Shown piece after piece: positions 30,917 through 43,006 of a stretch of DNA of 64,000 bases. A program made the translations under genes and the position numbers. How positions within the stretch are numbered: the first letter of the stretch is position 1; every line of letters starts with the position of its first letter. Origin of the DNA: Platanthera guangdongensis (Eukaryota > Streptophyta > Magnoliopsida > Asparagales > Orchidaceae). The DNA is taken from positions 155,023,846 through 155,087,845 of the forward strand of contig CM077147.1 in the NCBI GenBank assembly GCA_039583875.1. The letters run 5' to 3'. The notes under the pieces are model-generated. The model saw only the letters and a program-made list of their open reading frames with translations. It was not told where the DNA came from and searched no databases.

Positions 30917-33900
30917 ATGGACAGAAGATGGATGAGAGAGTTACGACATTCGAAGACTTATTTAGATGGTGTAAAATATTTGTTAGATTCATACTATTCA
31001 TATACACTAATTAGTGAGAAGTGCCCATGTCCTTGTAAAAAGTGTGTTAATCTAAAGAAGTGGGATAGAGATGTGGTAGAGGGGCATCTTGTATGGAATG
31101 GTATTATGGAGAACTACACAGAATGGATATACTATGATGGACGTTTAATTAATAATGGAGACTTATAAAATAATAATTGTCCTTTAAATATAGAATCTTT
31201 GAACCATACTAACAACTCTAGTGATCCAATGAATGAACTTCTGCATGTTGTTATTCCTAATTTAATAAACAATGAGAGTTTGTATGAACAAGAATTACTT
31301 TATGATGATATCAGCATAAACACACATTTTGAGAATCCTCAAGCTCCCATTAATGCAGATGTGGATAATTTATACACGTCTCTCTTAGAGGAAAATATGC
31401 CATTGTGGGAAGGATGTCAAGAGTACACAAAATTATACTTCTTATTGAATCTCCTGCATATTAAGACACTTTAAAATTGGAGTAATATACATTTTGATAT
31501 GTTGTTGAAAGTTCTACAAGGTGCAGTGCCAGACGGATATAAATCAGTGCCGGCTAACTATCGTGAGGCCAAGAAAGTCACATCTAAATTGGGCCACAAA
31601 TATATTAACATTGATGCATGTGAAAATGATTGTTCATTATTTTGGGACATACATAAAAATGATAATTCTTGTCATATATGTGGACAATCACGATGGGTTG
31701 ATGTACAAGACGATCAATTGACTCACCGATCGAGCAAACACAAGCAACCAGATGTGATCATTGTGAGGAAGACACCCAAAAAAAATTTTCGGTATTTTCC
31801 ATTGAAAGAATGTTTGGAGCGACTATTTCTTCGCAAGGAAACTGCCGAGATGATGCAGTGGCATGCCAAAGATCTTAATCATGACAGTTTAATGCATCAC
31901 CCTAGAGATGGCTCGGCATGGAAAGAATTTGATCAACGCCACAAAGAGTTCTCAAATGATCCTCTAAATATTCGTTTAGGACTTGCTACTGATGGATTCA
32001 ATCCATTTGGTGATCTTAGCAGCACACATAGTACGTGACCAAGTATGCTAGTGATATACAATGTGCCAACTTGGGAGTGCAAGAAGAAAAGATCTATTAT
32101 CATGTCGGGTTTGATACCCGGGCCAAATATGTCAGGGAATAACATCGATGTGTATCTACAACCATTAATAAAAGAGTTGAATGAGTTATGGGAAGTGGGG
32201 GTAGAAGTGCTTGATGTTTTAGATGAGAAAACATTTACACTACACGCAGCACTATTATGGACTATTAGTGATTTTCCAGCGCTTGGTAATCTATCATGAT
32301 GGAACACACATTCCAAACTTGGATGTCCATCATGTGGGTTGGACACTCAATCATGTTGGCTAAAGAACAGTAAAAAAACTGTTTATCATGCTCATCATCA
32401 ATTCTTGCCAGTTGATCATCCATATCGGAAAGCAAGAAAGTTTGGTCGACATGAAATGCGTATTTGTAGTAAAAAACCTCCTAATGGACGAAGAGTATCA
32501 GAGAAAACCCAACATCTTCATGTTGAGTTTGGTAGAGAAAATAATTCAGGAGGACCTACTAAGTATTGGAAAAAAAGAAGTATATTTTTTAACTTCACTA
32601 TTGGAAGACAACTTTACTTCGTCATTGTCTTGATACCATTCATATAGAAAAAAATGTGTGTGATAATATTTTGAACACTACATTGGGTGACCCGATCAAA
32701 TCCAAGGATAATGTGCATGCTAGAAGGGATTGAAAGGATCTTGGGATTCTAAAACATTTATGGATCCAAGAAAGAGATGATGACACCGAGATTATTCCTC
32801 CAGCTTGCTTCACCATGAGTAAGATGAATAAAGATATCTTTTTAGGAATGATAGTCATTACGAGTTCCTGATGGATATGCCTCCAATATATCACGTTGTG
32901 TTAAACTGAAATAATACAGAATACAAAGCTTAAAGAGCCATGATAATCACATTATAATGCAGCAATTGTTGTCGATTAGTTTACGATCAGTGTTACCAAG
33001 GCATATAGTGAAACCATTGATGGAGGTTTCCATGTTCTTTAGATAATTATGTTCCAAAAAAACTAAATGTTTCTGATTTGTTGAAGATTGAAAATCGCAT
33101 TATAGTGGTTTTATGTCAACTCGAAATAATTTTCCCCACTTCATTCTTCACTGTAATGATTCATCTCATGGTTCACCTTTCACAAGAAGCTATTTTGGGT
33201 GGCCCATTACAATTTAGATGGATGTATCCCATTGAGAGGGAACTGGGACATTATAAAAAATTTGTGCGAAATAGAGCAAAACCAGAAGGATCTATAGCAG
33301 AAGGTTATATAGCGGAAGAGACTTTGACATATTGTTCTCGGTTCTTAGAAGGGATAGAGACTCGATTTAATCGACCAAGTTGTAATAGTGCAAATTCTAT
33401 GTCTCCAACTCCAGCATTTAGGATGCTTCCACAAGTTGGGAGTGCAAGAAGGGGCGCTGTCTTGAAGGCACTAGATCCAATTAGCCTTATGCAATCTCAT
33501 CGATATATTTTGTTCAACTGTGCAGAGCTTGAAATTTTTCGAAGGTGAGTTTTAATAAACTTTAAAACCATGATAAAGATTATTTATTCTTTAAATGTGC
33601 CTTAATTAATATTTTTTTCATAGCGAACTTCGAGAATAATTGAAGAATCGCCACCAACCCCTATGTATTAATGTGGACCGCTTGGAGAATCTACTTCATA
33701 AAGAATTCTCAGAATGGTTTAAACAAAGAGTAAGAATCATCATATGCATGTACATTAATTTGCGCATGTTTGTGCTCGTACCTAGATCTACAAATGAAGA
33801 ATGACTATGAAATGAATTATGTTTCTATTTCATCATAACAGGTTAATCATAATGGTGTCATTATTGATGACGCTCAATTACGCCAATTAGCCCTCGGACC

Positions 33901-34494
33901 AAAGTCTATTGTTTGTAGCTACAAAGGATATAATATAAACGGGTATTCTTTTCGCATTGTAGGCAGTGAGATTCACAAGAGGATGCAAAATAGTGGAGTT
34001 GAAGTTGTGTCTAATCATGTTGGGCTTCAAGAGGATATCAATTATTTTGGTAGAATAACTGAGATCATAGTGCTGGATTACTTTGACTTTGCTAAAGTGA
34101 TGCTTTTTAAATGTAATTGGGTTAATCCTGCAAAGAATATGGGTGTGAAGAAAGATTTATATGGGTTCACATTAGTTAATTTCACAAATTTGATACATAC
34201 AGGAGCAGCACTTGAACATGACCCATATATTTTTCCTTCTCAAGCAACAATGGTATATTATATTCGTGATCCTAAACAATCAAATTGTAATTGGTCATGA
34301 GGATCTTACCACGAGATGAGTATGAAAAGGGAGAATTTTAAGCTGGAAGTGTTGATGATCATGAAAACTTCATTCAATGTGTTAGTGATGACATACACAA
34401 TATTCAAAATTTATATCAAGATGATTATGAAGACACCGAGATAGTTAGAACATATGTTGAGCCTACAGTTGTGCAAAGAGAAGCCAATTTATAA
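30917..34494 (+). pseudogene. CACTA transposase (tnp2 type) pseudogene
   Basis: ATG at 30917 (MDRRWMRELRHSKTY) opens a transposase-associated domain with the Cys motif CPCPCKKC. The tnp2 core follows in the same frame to about 32560 (WDIHKNDNSCHICGQSRW, ATDGFNPFGDLSSTHST, LIPGPNMSGNNIDVYLQPL, LGCPSCGLDTQSCW). It is interrupted by isolated stops at 31166, 31472, 32036 and 32297, then by frameshifts near 32560-32900. A DUF4218-like part is at 33060-33544 (MYPIERELGHYKKFVRNRAKPEGSIAEGY). GT-AG introns at about 33545-33624 and 33731-33841 precede a DUF4216-like part (VEVVSNHVGLQEDINYFGRI, FKCNWVNPAKNMGVKKD) and an acidic tail to 34494. The protein would cut and join element ends. This copy cannot make it. 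Confidence 0.9.
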
Positions 34495-34808
34495 TCTCCA
34501 AGTGGGTTGATTATGTCCATTCCATGACTACCAACATAAAAGGGTCTTTTTGCATCCTCCTGTCATTGTTGGAGATTTATCCTATCAAGGTAATTTCTTA
34601 TTTTTCAATTCTGTGTTGCTATTATGATTGATTTGTGCATCTTTTGTGCATCCATTATTTTAATTCTAATATTAAAAAATTTTGAGTGATTTTTCATTTT
34701 GATCTACCTGAGGAGTAATTTTTTGTATTAGTTGTATTACTAGTGTATAATAATGGACAGATCTTGTTATCTTGCAAATATTTGATTTTTTTATCATGCA
34801 AATATTTG

Positions 34809-35764
34809 ATGGCTCCTAAGAGAACATTTGCTCCAAGAAAATTATTTGTTTCAAAGGATAACTCTCTAGCTAAAGATCAACACAAAGGTGTTGGCGGTGG
34901 CCCTCATGTGAGCACTTCAAATGCCCACAAGGAACCACTACATGATCCAACAACTACACATTATCTTTCAACAGATGAAAGCTCTGATGTGAATCAACAT
35001 AGTTATCAAGAAGTTGTCAATCTTAGTAATGAAGTCCTAGAGACCCCAGGTAAATAATACATATTTTTCTTTACATGATTTTCAATAAATGCAAGTAGAA
35101 TAATCAAAGTTTTTATATGTAGGTACAAATAGAAGTAAAAAAGTTACGAGTAACAACATTTAAGGATATTCAACTTATGTCATCTGATAAAGTTATATTA
35201 TTGGAGAGAAACAAACATGGGCAATTTGTTGGAAGTGGCGCACCTCAACTTTCATCATTCTTAGGGACCCCTCTATCTTGAACGCATGTGTCCCAGTATG
35301 GCAAGGAAACTGCATGGAGTATGGTTAAGGTAAGTGTGTGCACATAAGCAAAAAAAACATGATTTCATTGAATATAACAATATCTGTATAAGCTTAATGT
35401 TTTATTCATGCAGCAAAGATTTCTCGTATTTGAGACAGACAGAAAACTTATCATGGAAATTATAAGAGAAAGATGTAGGAATTGGAAGTCAACTTTTAAA
35501 AAACAATATTATGACCCATTAGGTACTCTGGAAGCACTTATTGCGCGAGGTGGTCCTACAGATATGCTAGAGAGCCAATTTGTTGACATTATGAAATATT
35601 GGTATTCTGTAAAAGGAAGGGTATTATAACTTTATTTATTTATTCTTCCAACTTTTTGTATAAATTTCCAACATATTAAAAGTTTGAGAGTATAACTTTT
35701 CTAATATCGCAGATTATAAGTGAACAAAAATAAAGTATGTCGCCAAAAAAATACTGGTGCACAT
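34809..35764 (+). pseudogene. Second En/Spm CACTA gene (Ptta/En/Spm family), truncated
   Basis: Four exons with GT-AG borders fit: 34809-35049 (MAPKRTFAPRKLF, Ser/His-rich), 35123-35329 (KHGQFVGSGAPQLSSFLGT), 35414-35620 (QRFLVFETDRKLIMEIIRER, then CRNWKSTFKKQYYD and FVDIMKYWYSVKG) and 35713-35764 (NKNKVCRQKNTGAH). This layout is that of the plant En/Spm second-gene family. One frameshift in exon 2, a stop near 35279 and a frame problem in exon 4 disable it. Gypsy element C begins at 35765, directly after the codons for NTGAH. Confidence 0.75.
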
Positions 35765-38093
35765 TGTAACACCTCCATCCATTACATGACATATAATAGA
35801 ATGTTCGGTCGGGGCCCCACATCATATGCCACAAACAGGCGGCGAAGTTACGGGTTAATATCAGAGTTGCGCATCCTAACACAGAGCATTCTAGTGGAAG
35901 CTTTTAAGTTGATTGAACTCAGCTTATTAGAATGTCAACAATATATAAACCAACATTTATATATATCACACCATGAAGGAATGTTATACAAATACACAAA
36001 AAGTCTGGCCTTATGGCCTTACAGTTAAGCTTAGTACATATAGCTTTCATACATCTGCACGCAGGACGGCCACACATGAACAATGTATCATATACACTTC
36101 TTTGGCCTTCAAGGGCCAGCATAGCAGCAGTAGCAGCACCAACAGCAAGGGCATCAGCCCCCTAGTTGTCGCTCGGCTCTCCTGCACTTGTATGGGACAA
36201 TCCACCATAAGGTGGTAAAACAAGGCAACAGTCAGCATTCGGCTGACCAATTTATAATGACCCTACCCCTTACGCATGGCAGTGGCATTCCTTCCCTGCA
36301 GGCATAGCATTTCACAATCAGATATAACACACAATGTGCGCTTACGCATAATCAACAGATCACAAACATCGCCCACACGGCCCGACACTCCATGCACTCA
36401 GGGCACATTCTTGGTGTACCGGATAAACCAGTCTCCCACTACCATTCAAGGCACGAAGCCAAAGGGCAAACTTGAGCATTTTGCTCCCTGTCTTTCAGCC
36501 GGAGACTTTAGTCTTAAGGGTGCGTAGGCCTAAGAGTCTCGTTATGGGTTCTGACGAATGCCAATAGCACAAGCACTCATGGCGGACAACCATAATGCGG
36601 ATTCAGTTTAGCCTTTGCCCGTTGCTCAAATCGTTAGTTCAATGCTAAGACTAACGCAGGTCGGCATCCCCTTTTCTGTTCGGCACGAGGCCTTTTGAAG
36701 AGCTCATCAGCCTCACAAATAGCCATACTGTCCCCGAAGGACTGGCTACATAATTACAGGTTAACTAGGAGCCATTGCCAGCGATACTTACTATCGCGCA
36801 GCGTTAGTGACAGAACTCACTTCCCATCCCTAGCACTAACCTTATCATTCATAGCATACAGCACAAGCACGTAGTGGGTATTTTCCTAGACTTTCACACC
36901 AGTACTTCCTGCTACTATCCTTCACAGGTACAACCCACTGAATTCGCAAGCATATCCATTGATACGCGGAGTCTTCTCCGGTGTGCAACATAAAAAATCA
37001 TCAATCCAGACCAACCTATCCAGATGGGCTTCACACAGTATGTCTATTCCGTACTATAAATTTTCGGATCTATATGCAAGACTATTAGGGATTCTAAGAA
37101 TCAACCCAAGGGAAATCCCTCTGCAATCCACCCTCTCGTGGGGGAAATGCATGTACATGCCAAAAATAAGGACTTCACATGTCCAAGAAGGAAGATCATT
37201 ACCCTTGAAGACCTCTTTGGCGCCATGGAAATCTAGCCGATTGGAAAGCACCCCAGCGGCCTTGCCGCCACAAATCTGGCCTCGGTTCTCAATTCGGAAC
37301 TTGGGAGCTCCACCGGCGGCCGGATCCCGTTCTCCTCCTCCTCCTTGCTCTCCCTTCTCTCTAGCTCTTGTAGAAAGAGAATGGTCAAGGTAAATGAGAG
37401 TTATCGTCTCAATTCAGGCCTTAAAACAGTAGGGAGAAGCCTGGGCCATCAGATCCCAGAGGAAGGAAATGAACGGCTACAAATTGCCTGATCATGGCTA
37501 TTTTTGGGCTGACACGGCCTATGACACGCCCGTTTCACAGGTCGTGTACCTTAAGCGGCACACATCCGACTTACCCCGAGCAGGACACGTTCATGTGATA
37601 CGCCCGTGTCATAGTTTGTGTGCCCTGACACGGCTTTAGACACGCCTGTGTCTAGAGGTCGTGTACCTCAGGCGGCACACAACTGTTTCAACCCGAACAA
37701 GACACGGACTTGTGACACGCCCGTATCATAGGTCGTGTGCCCAAAGACACACCCGTGTCCCGCCCGTATTCACCAGGCCTCATATCCCTAGCCAAACGCA
37801 GAGAATCACACGGCCATGTGACATGCCTGTGTCAGAGTTGACATGCCTGTATCACAGGCCGTGTTCCCCACTCGAGGATTGTCAAGTGCATGTACTCGAA
37901 TGGAGTTCGTCGAACCAGAGGAGGGCACGCCCATGTCGCAGGGCTTGTTCCCTCTCGAGAACTCGTCGAGTGCATTTCGTCGAGCACTCGACAGGCTGCT
38001 CAGCCATACAGAGCAGGACACGGCTTGGGACACGCCCGTGTCCCAGGCCATTTCGCCCAGCCTGAACCCAAATGTGGGATTTGGGGTGTTACA
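35765..38093 (-). repeat. Element C 3' LTR (2329 bp)
   Basis: Runs from TGTAACACCTCC to GGGGTGTTACA. The first ~600 bp align with 42404-43006. The U3 end (37500-38060) is packed with GACACGCCCGTGTC-like motifs. Short ORFs inside are not genes. Confidence 0.9.
37500..38060. repeat. GACACGCCCGTGTC-type motif array in element C U3
   Basis: Near-palindromic blocks such as GACACGCCCGTTTC, GACACGCCTGTGTC, GACACGCCCGTATC and GACACGCCCGTGTCCC alternate with GGCCGTGT/GGTCGTGT. Over a dozen half sites in ~560 bp. Confidence 0.88.
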
Positions 38094-38107
38094 ACCCTCC
38101 CCTCCTT
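38094..38107 (-). other. Polypurine tract of element C
   Basis: Minus strand GGAGGGGAGGGT directly before the LTR start TGTAACACC. Confidence 0.85.
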
Positions 38108-38218
38108 ATAAGAAATTTCGTCCTGAAATTTGCACACAGTAAGGGAAACAAAAGCAAGATGTTATAACCCCACAAAAGTTTGATACACCTTGACATGCAC
38201 TGCACAACAGTTTTAAAC

Positions 38219-41200
38219 AAATAGCTTGGGAAATTCAGCTCGCATGGTCTGCTCGTGCTCCCATGTTAGCTTCTCACGGCCACAATTATCCCATCAGACT
38301 TTGACCATTCTGATTGTCTTGTTCTGCAACTGTTTATCGGCTCTATCCTCGATCCGAATGGGCCTAACCTTCGTCGTTAGCCCATACTCAACCGGCACAC
38401 GATTGTTCTCAATCACTTGATCTGGATTTTTGACGGCATTCTGAAGAACAGATATATGAAACACATCATGCAATCCACTCAATTCTGCCGAAAGAGCTAG
38501 CTGATAGGCAGCTTCCCCAATTCGCTCCTCCACTTCAGACGGACCAAGATACCTTGGACTTAACTGTTTCAGATGTCGAATCCTGGACACGCCTTTGAAG
38601 GGTTTAATCTTCAAATATACCCAATCGCCCACTGCGAACTCCACGTTCCGGTGCATGGCGTTGTAGTACTTTGCTTGACGATCCTGGGCTATTAGTAGCC
38701 TCTCCCGAATAGAGTGTATCGTCGAGTTAGCTTCCTCGGCTTCTTTACGCTTATATAGTTTGGATTCACCTGCTTCTGCCCAAGCTAATGGTGTATGGCA
38801 AGGACGACCATACAAAGCTTCAAACGGTGTCATACCGATGCTCGCTTGGTAGCTATTATTGTGGGCAAACTCCACCATATAGAGATGATCTTCCCATCTC
38901 TTACCAAAATCCAGGGCGCACATTCGGAGCATATCCTCCATTATTCTATTGGTCCTCTCAGTCTGGTCATCCGTTTGGGGATGAAAGGCCGTACTGAATA
39001 TTAACTTCATACCCAACAAGTGTTGGATCAGCCTCCAATCATTTGAAGTACAGTGTCTATCGCAGTCACGTACGATGCTACGGGGAGCACCGTACAATCG
39101 TATGATTTGCTCAACATAATATTTCGCCATGACTTCCACTGAATCATCCCTCTTATTTGGAAGGAAGTGAGCCACTTTCATCAACCGAACTATGATCACC
39201 CAAACCGAAGCATCACCACGTTGAGACTTCATCAAACCGTGCATGGAATCCATTGAAATATAATCAAACTTCCACTCCGGAACAGGTAGCAACTTCAGGA
39301 AACCTTCAGGCTGCTGGCATTCAGCCTTCACTAAGGCACATGTCTGGCATTTCGCCACATAATGTGTTATGTCTTTCTTTATGTCTGGCCACTAGAACAG
39401 CTTTTTCATATCTTTGTACATCTTTGTGCTTCATGGGTGACTTGAGTATTTTGTACAATGAGCCTCATACATCAACTCTTCTCTTAGCTTACCCATATTT
39501 GGAACTCACAAACGACCATCTTTCCGCAAAAGGCCGTCATTTTAGGAAAATTTGTCATTCGACCCATCCACGGCATAGCGTTGTAAATTTTGATCAAGTT
39601 CCATTGCTTGCCGAACTCTATCTGCAAGGTCACATTGTACCTCCATCCAATGCAAACACGCATGTGCTGTGGAATTCGTATCTACACAAGAAATCTTGAA
39701 AACTTACAACTCCTGTATCAGACGCTCATCATGCATCTGTAACTAATGTGCCCTTGTCGGAGTCCTATGACTCAAGACATTTGTGACCACGCTTCCCTTC
39801 CCGGGAATGTAATGAATTTCAAACATATAGTCCCCGAGGAACTCCATCCACCTTCGTTGTCGCATATTGAGATCTTTTGCTCCAATAGTACGTTAGGCTT
39901 TTATGGTCGGTGAAGATATCCACCTTCACGCCATATAAATACTGTCACCACAGCTTAAGTGCAAAACTCCCCGCCGCCAACTCCAAATCGTGTACGGGAT
40001 AGCTCCACTCATGCACTTTCAACGGACGTGAACCATAAGCGATCACCTTTCCAACTTGACGAAGAACGCGGCCGTTTGTTCAACATGGCGACGTCAAAAC
40101 GGGCATCGTGGTCAAACAACTCTTTCGCTCCACAAAAGCTCGCGGGAACTCTGGCACCCAAACGAACTTCTGATCCTTCCTCGTTAATGTGGTAAGAGGC
40201 AAAGCGATCCGTGAGAAATTTTCTACAAAACGTTTGTAGTAGCCTACCAGTCCAAGGAAACCCCTGACTTCGGCCACCGAAGACAATACTGGCCACTCCT
40301 GGATGGCTCTTATCTTTGACGGATCCACCACAATGCCCTCTCCACTCACCACTGACGAGATCCAAAACGCACACGTTGAGAACTTGGCGTAGAACTTATT
40401 TCTCCTCAGGGTATGCAACACCAATGATAAACGGTTCGCGTGATCTTCTTCTGAGTGAGAGTACACCAAGATATCATCAGTGAAGACAATCACAAACTGG
40501 TCCAAGTACTCTCAGAATGTTCGTTGCATTAGATCCATAAACACTGATGGCGCATTACATAGCCCAAACGGCATTACAGTAAACTCGTAATGACCATAGC
40601 GTAGGCCAAACGATGTCTTGGTAATGTCACCTTCCTGAATTCTCAACTGGTAGTAGCTCGAGTTCAAATCAAGCCTTGAGTATACTTTTGATCCCACCAA
40701 TTGATCCAACAAATCATCTACCTGTGGAATCAGATATTTCTTTTTCTTCATCAACTTATTCATTTCACGATAATCAATACACAAGCACAGGCTACCATCC
40801 CTTTTTTTCACAAAAAGAACAGGTGCGCTCCAAGGTGACATACATGAGGGTATATATCCCTGGTCCAACAACTCTTGCAGTTGCACTTTTAGTTCGGCCA
40901 TCTCCTTTGGCGCTACTTACTATGGCGAGCGGGCCACATGTTTTACACTTGGCACGCTGCTCCGAGAGCCATTCAATATCAAAGATCGCATCCAACTCCG
41001 GTATCGGCAGCACCAATGCTTCCAATTTGAAATCCCGACTACCTATTCGTACTTCCACAAAATGAGACCTATCCGCATACATTACACATCCGTTGGGTAA
41101 TACCATCTTCACACTATCTGCCACCACATGAATCGGTACACCGACCCGTGACACGAATTCCATAGATAGAAATGAATGAGAAGCACCAGTATCAAACAGT

Positions 41201-41256
41201 GCTCTCACCGAACAGTCTCGAATCAGGATAAAGCCGAATACAAACACATCATCCAC
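38219..41256 (-). pseudogene. Element C pol (protease, RT, integrase, chromodomain-like tail)
   Basis: The protease is at 41256-40920 with DTGASHSF. RT N-terminal part is at 40901-40512 ([20 protein letters not shown]), then a stop, then 40505-40080 with the catalytic box FTDDIL. RNase H is badly degraded (40079-39700). The integrase is in a 354-codon open piece (39358-38294) with CQTCALVK, SMDSMHG, a decayed second box (RDCDRHCTS for SDRDxRFTS), FHPQTDDQTERTN and the DWVYLKIKPFKG tail. A TGA at 38294 replaces the Arg codon of VKVRW, after which WDNCGREKLTWEHEQTM, the chromodomain-like end, continues to ~38219. Not functional. Confidence 0.88.
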
Positions 41257-41492
41257 AAGTTACAAACAAGGTATGAAATAGCAAAAGCAGCAATCAAATA
41301 TGATACTACATGCCTATGACAACGTCACTTTGCTTATCCCAATCGTATATATATTGTACCAATATAAGCACAAAAGGAACATTTGAAGCTTCCATTCAAG
41401 GACTAATGACATGTTTGTACACACAAAACATGCACAGTACAGGAGCACAGTTATTTATGTACATAAATTCGAAGATCCATTTTTGTTTATTG

Positions 41493-42060
41493 TCATCTAC
41501 GGACCACATCGGCAATCTCGGGCTTTATGTCCTTCTTTGCCACACGAGTAGCACTTGTATTGCTTCTTTGGCTTCTGGTCACCATCCCAACACTCTCAGG
41601 CAAGGTGTCCTTTCTTATCACAAGTGCAACACGCACGAGTTTCGTGTTTCCACCTTCTGCGGTGAGTAGGCTTTCCAACCCTTGGAGAACTCATTTCCCT
41701 GATCGCAGGCATTTGTTGGGCTCTTGTCAAGTCCATCTCCAATAGTCTAGCTAACTCCACCAACATTTGGAATCCCAGTAACTTCGGACCCATCAACAGA
41801 AAACATAGTTCCTGACGTAGCCCATCATAAAACCTATTGATTTTAGTCTCCTCGGTTTCAAACACAAATTTTGGATGTTGTCTCAGCGCAACAAATGCAT
41901 GAAGGTATTCCTCAACCGTGTACCCTCCTTGGTGCAGGAACATATTCAACGACAAAGCTGATGCTCTTTCCCTTGCCGTCTGCTCACATAGACTGACCGG
42001 CATGGGACACACCACCGGAATAGAGGGTTGTACCCTGTCCCTTATGTTGGGATTTGATCA
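41493..42060 (-). pseudogene. Element C gag
   Basis: A 139-codon piece (42015-41596) with YTVEEYLHAFVALRQHPKF, FYDGLRQELCFLLMGPKLLG and a zinc knuckle start CCTCDKKGHLA; downstream sequence to 41493 continues in another frame. The homologous gag of element E is longer and better kept (59380-60213). Confidence 0.8.
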
Positions 42061-42390
42061 TTGTGAAGACCATATCAGCGATCAATCGGACCGTCTCTGC
42101 CGAAGTAGGAGGTGTTGGTACCACAGTTGGTGTCATCAATCCCATCGAATACCGGGGGTCCTGCTGCCCCGCATGCGCGCTAGTCTCCTACAGTCGTGAA
42201 ACACACAATTCAGCAACAAACATAGTGCCAAAAGAAATACCAGAGCGCATAGGTTCCCCAAACATGTGTATTTGCATTCCTTAGTGGACATTCAGGAGTT
42301 CATTAATGTTATAGTGGGTCGCACTTACACGTGCTCGCCACCCCACAAAAGAATTCGACCACGAATTCAAAAGGGAAAGTCCAAGACAAA

Positions 42391-42400
42391 CTGATACCAA
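42391..42400 (-). other. Primer binding site of element C (tRNA-iMet type)
   Basis: Minus strand TTGGTATCAG, three bases from the 5' LTR start at 42404. Confidence 0.85.
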
Positions 42401-42403
42401 AAT

Positions 42404-43006
42404 TCTGACACCTCCATCCGTTACATGATATATAATAGAAGGTCCGGCCGGGGCCCCACACCATATTCCATAAACAGGCGGCGAAGTTACAGGTTAATAT
42501 CAGAGTTGTGCATCTTAACATAGAGTATTCTAGCGGAAGCTTTTAAGTTGATTGAACTCAGCTTATTAGAATGTCCACAATATCTAAACCAACATTTATA
42601 TATATCACACCATGAAGGAATGTTATACAAATACACAACAAGACTGGCCTTATGGCCTTACAGTTAAGCTTAGTACATATAGCTTCCATACATCGACATG
42701 CAGGCCGGCCACACATGAACAATGTATCATATACACTTCTTTGGCCTTCAAAGGCCAGTATAGCAGCAGCAGTAAGGGCATCAACCCCATAGTTTTCGCT
42801 CATCTCTCCTGCACCTGCACGGGACAATCCACCATATTGTGTTAAAATAAGGCAACGGTCTGTATTCAGCTGACCAATTTATAACGACCCTACCCCTTAC
42901 CTAGGGCAGTGGCATTCCTTCCCTACAAGCATAGCATTTCACAGACAGATATAGCACATAATGTGTGCTTACGCACAATCAATAGATCACAAACGCCGCC
43001 CACACG
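42404..43006 (-). repeat. Element C 5' LTR, partial
   Basis: Aligns with 35765-36375. The TG terminus is mutated to TC. Ends at CACACG where element D starts. Confidence 0.9.

Larger units (their letters stand above)
27506..35764 (+). mobile_element. CACTA (En/Spm) DNA transposon, 3' end displaced by element C
   Basis: The left end carries TACTATAAGATATGC, a decayed CACTA-type terminus, and subterminal GACGTTTTT/AAAAACGTC inverted motifs to 27730. A tnp2-type transposase pseudogene (30917-34494) and a second En/Spm gene (34809-35764) follow on the plus strand. Element C interrupts the fourth exon of the second gene at 35764, so the right TIR must lie beyond the nested insertions, outside this window. 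Confidence 0.85.
35765..43006 (-). mobile_element. Element C: Ty3/gypsy chromovirus (Tekay/Del-like), decayed
   Basis: 3' LTR 35765-38093, PPT, pol 38219-41256, gag 41493-42060, PBS 42391-42400 and the first 603 bp of the 5' LTR (42404-43006), all on the minus strand. The 5' LTR is cut by element D at 43007; its remainder is outside the window. LTR start TGTAACACC and R-region GGTCCGGCCGGGGCCC are shared with element E, so C and E are related families. Confidence 0.9.

Noticed and set aside
37661..38142. Plus-strand ORFs in the C LTR and similar ones at 54645-55430 and 62327-62885
   Set aside because: Cys/Pro/Arg-rich products of the GACACGCCCGTGTC array; present in multiple frames, inside LTR U3.
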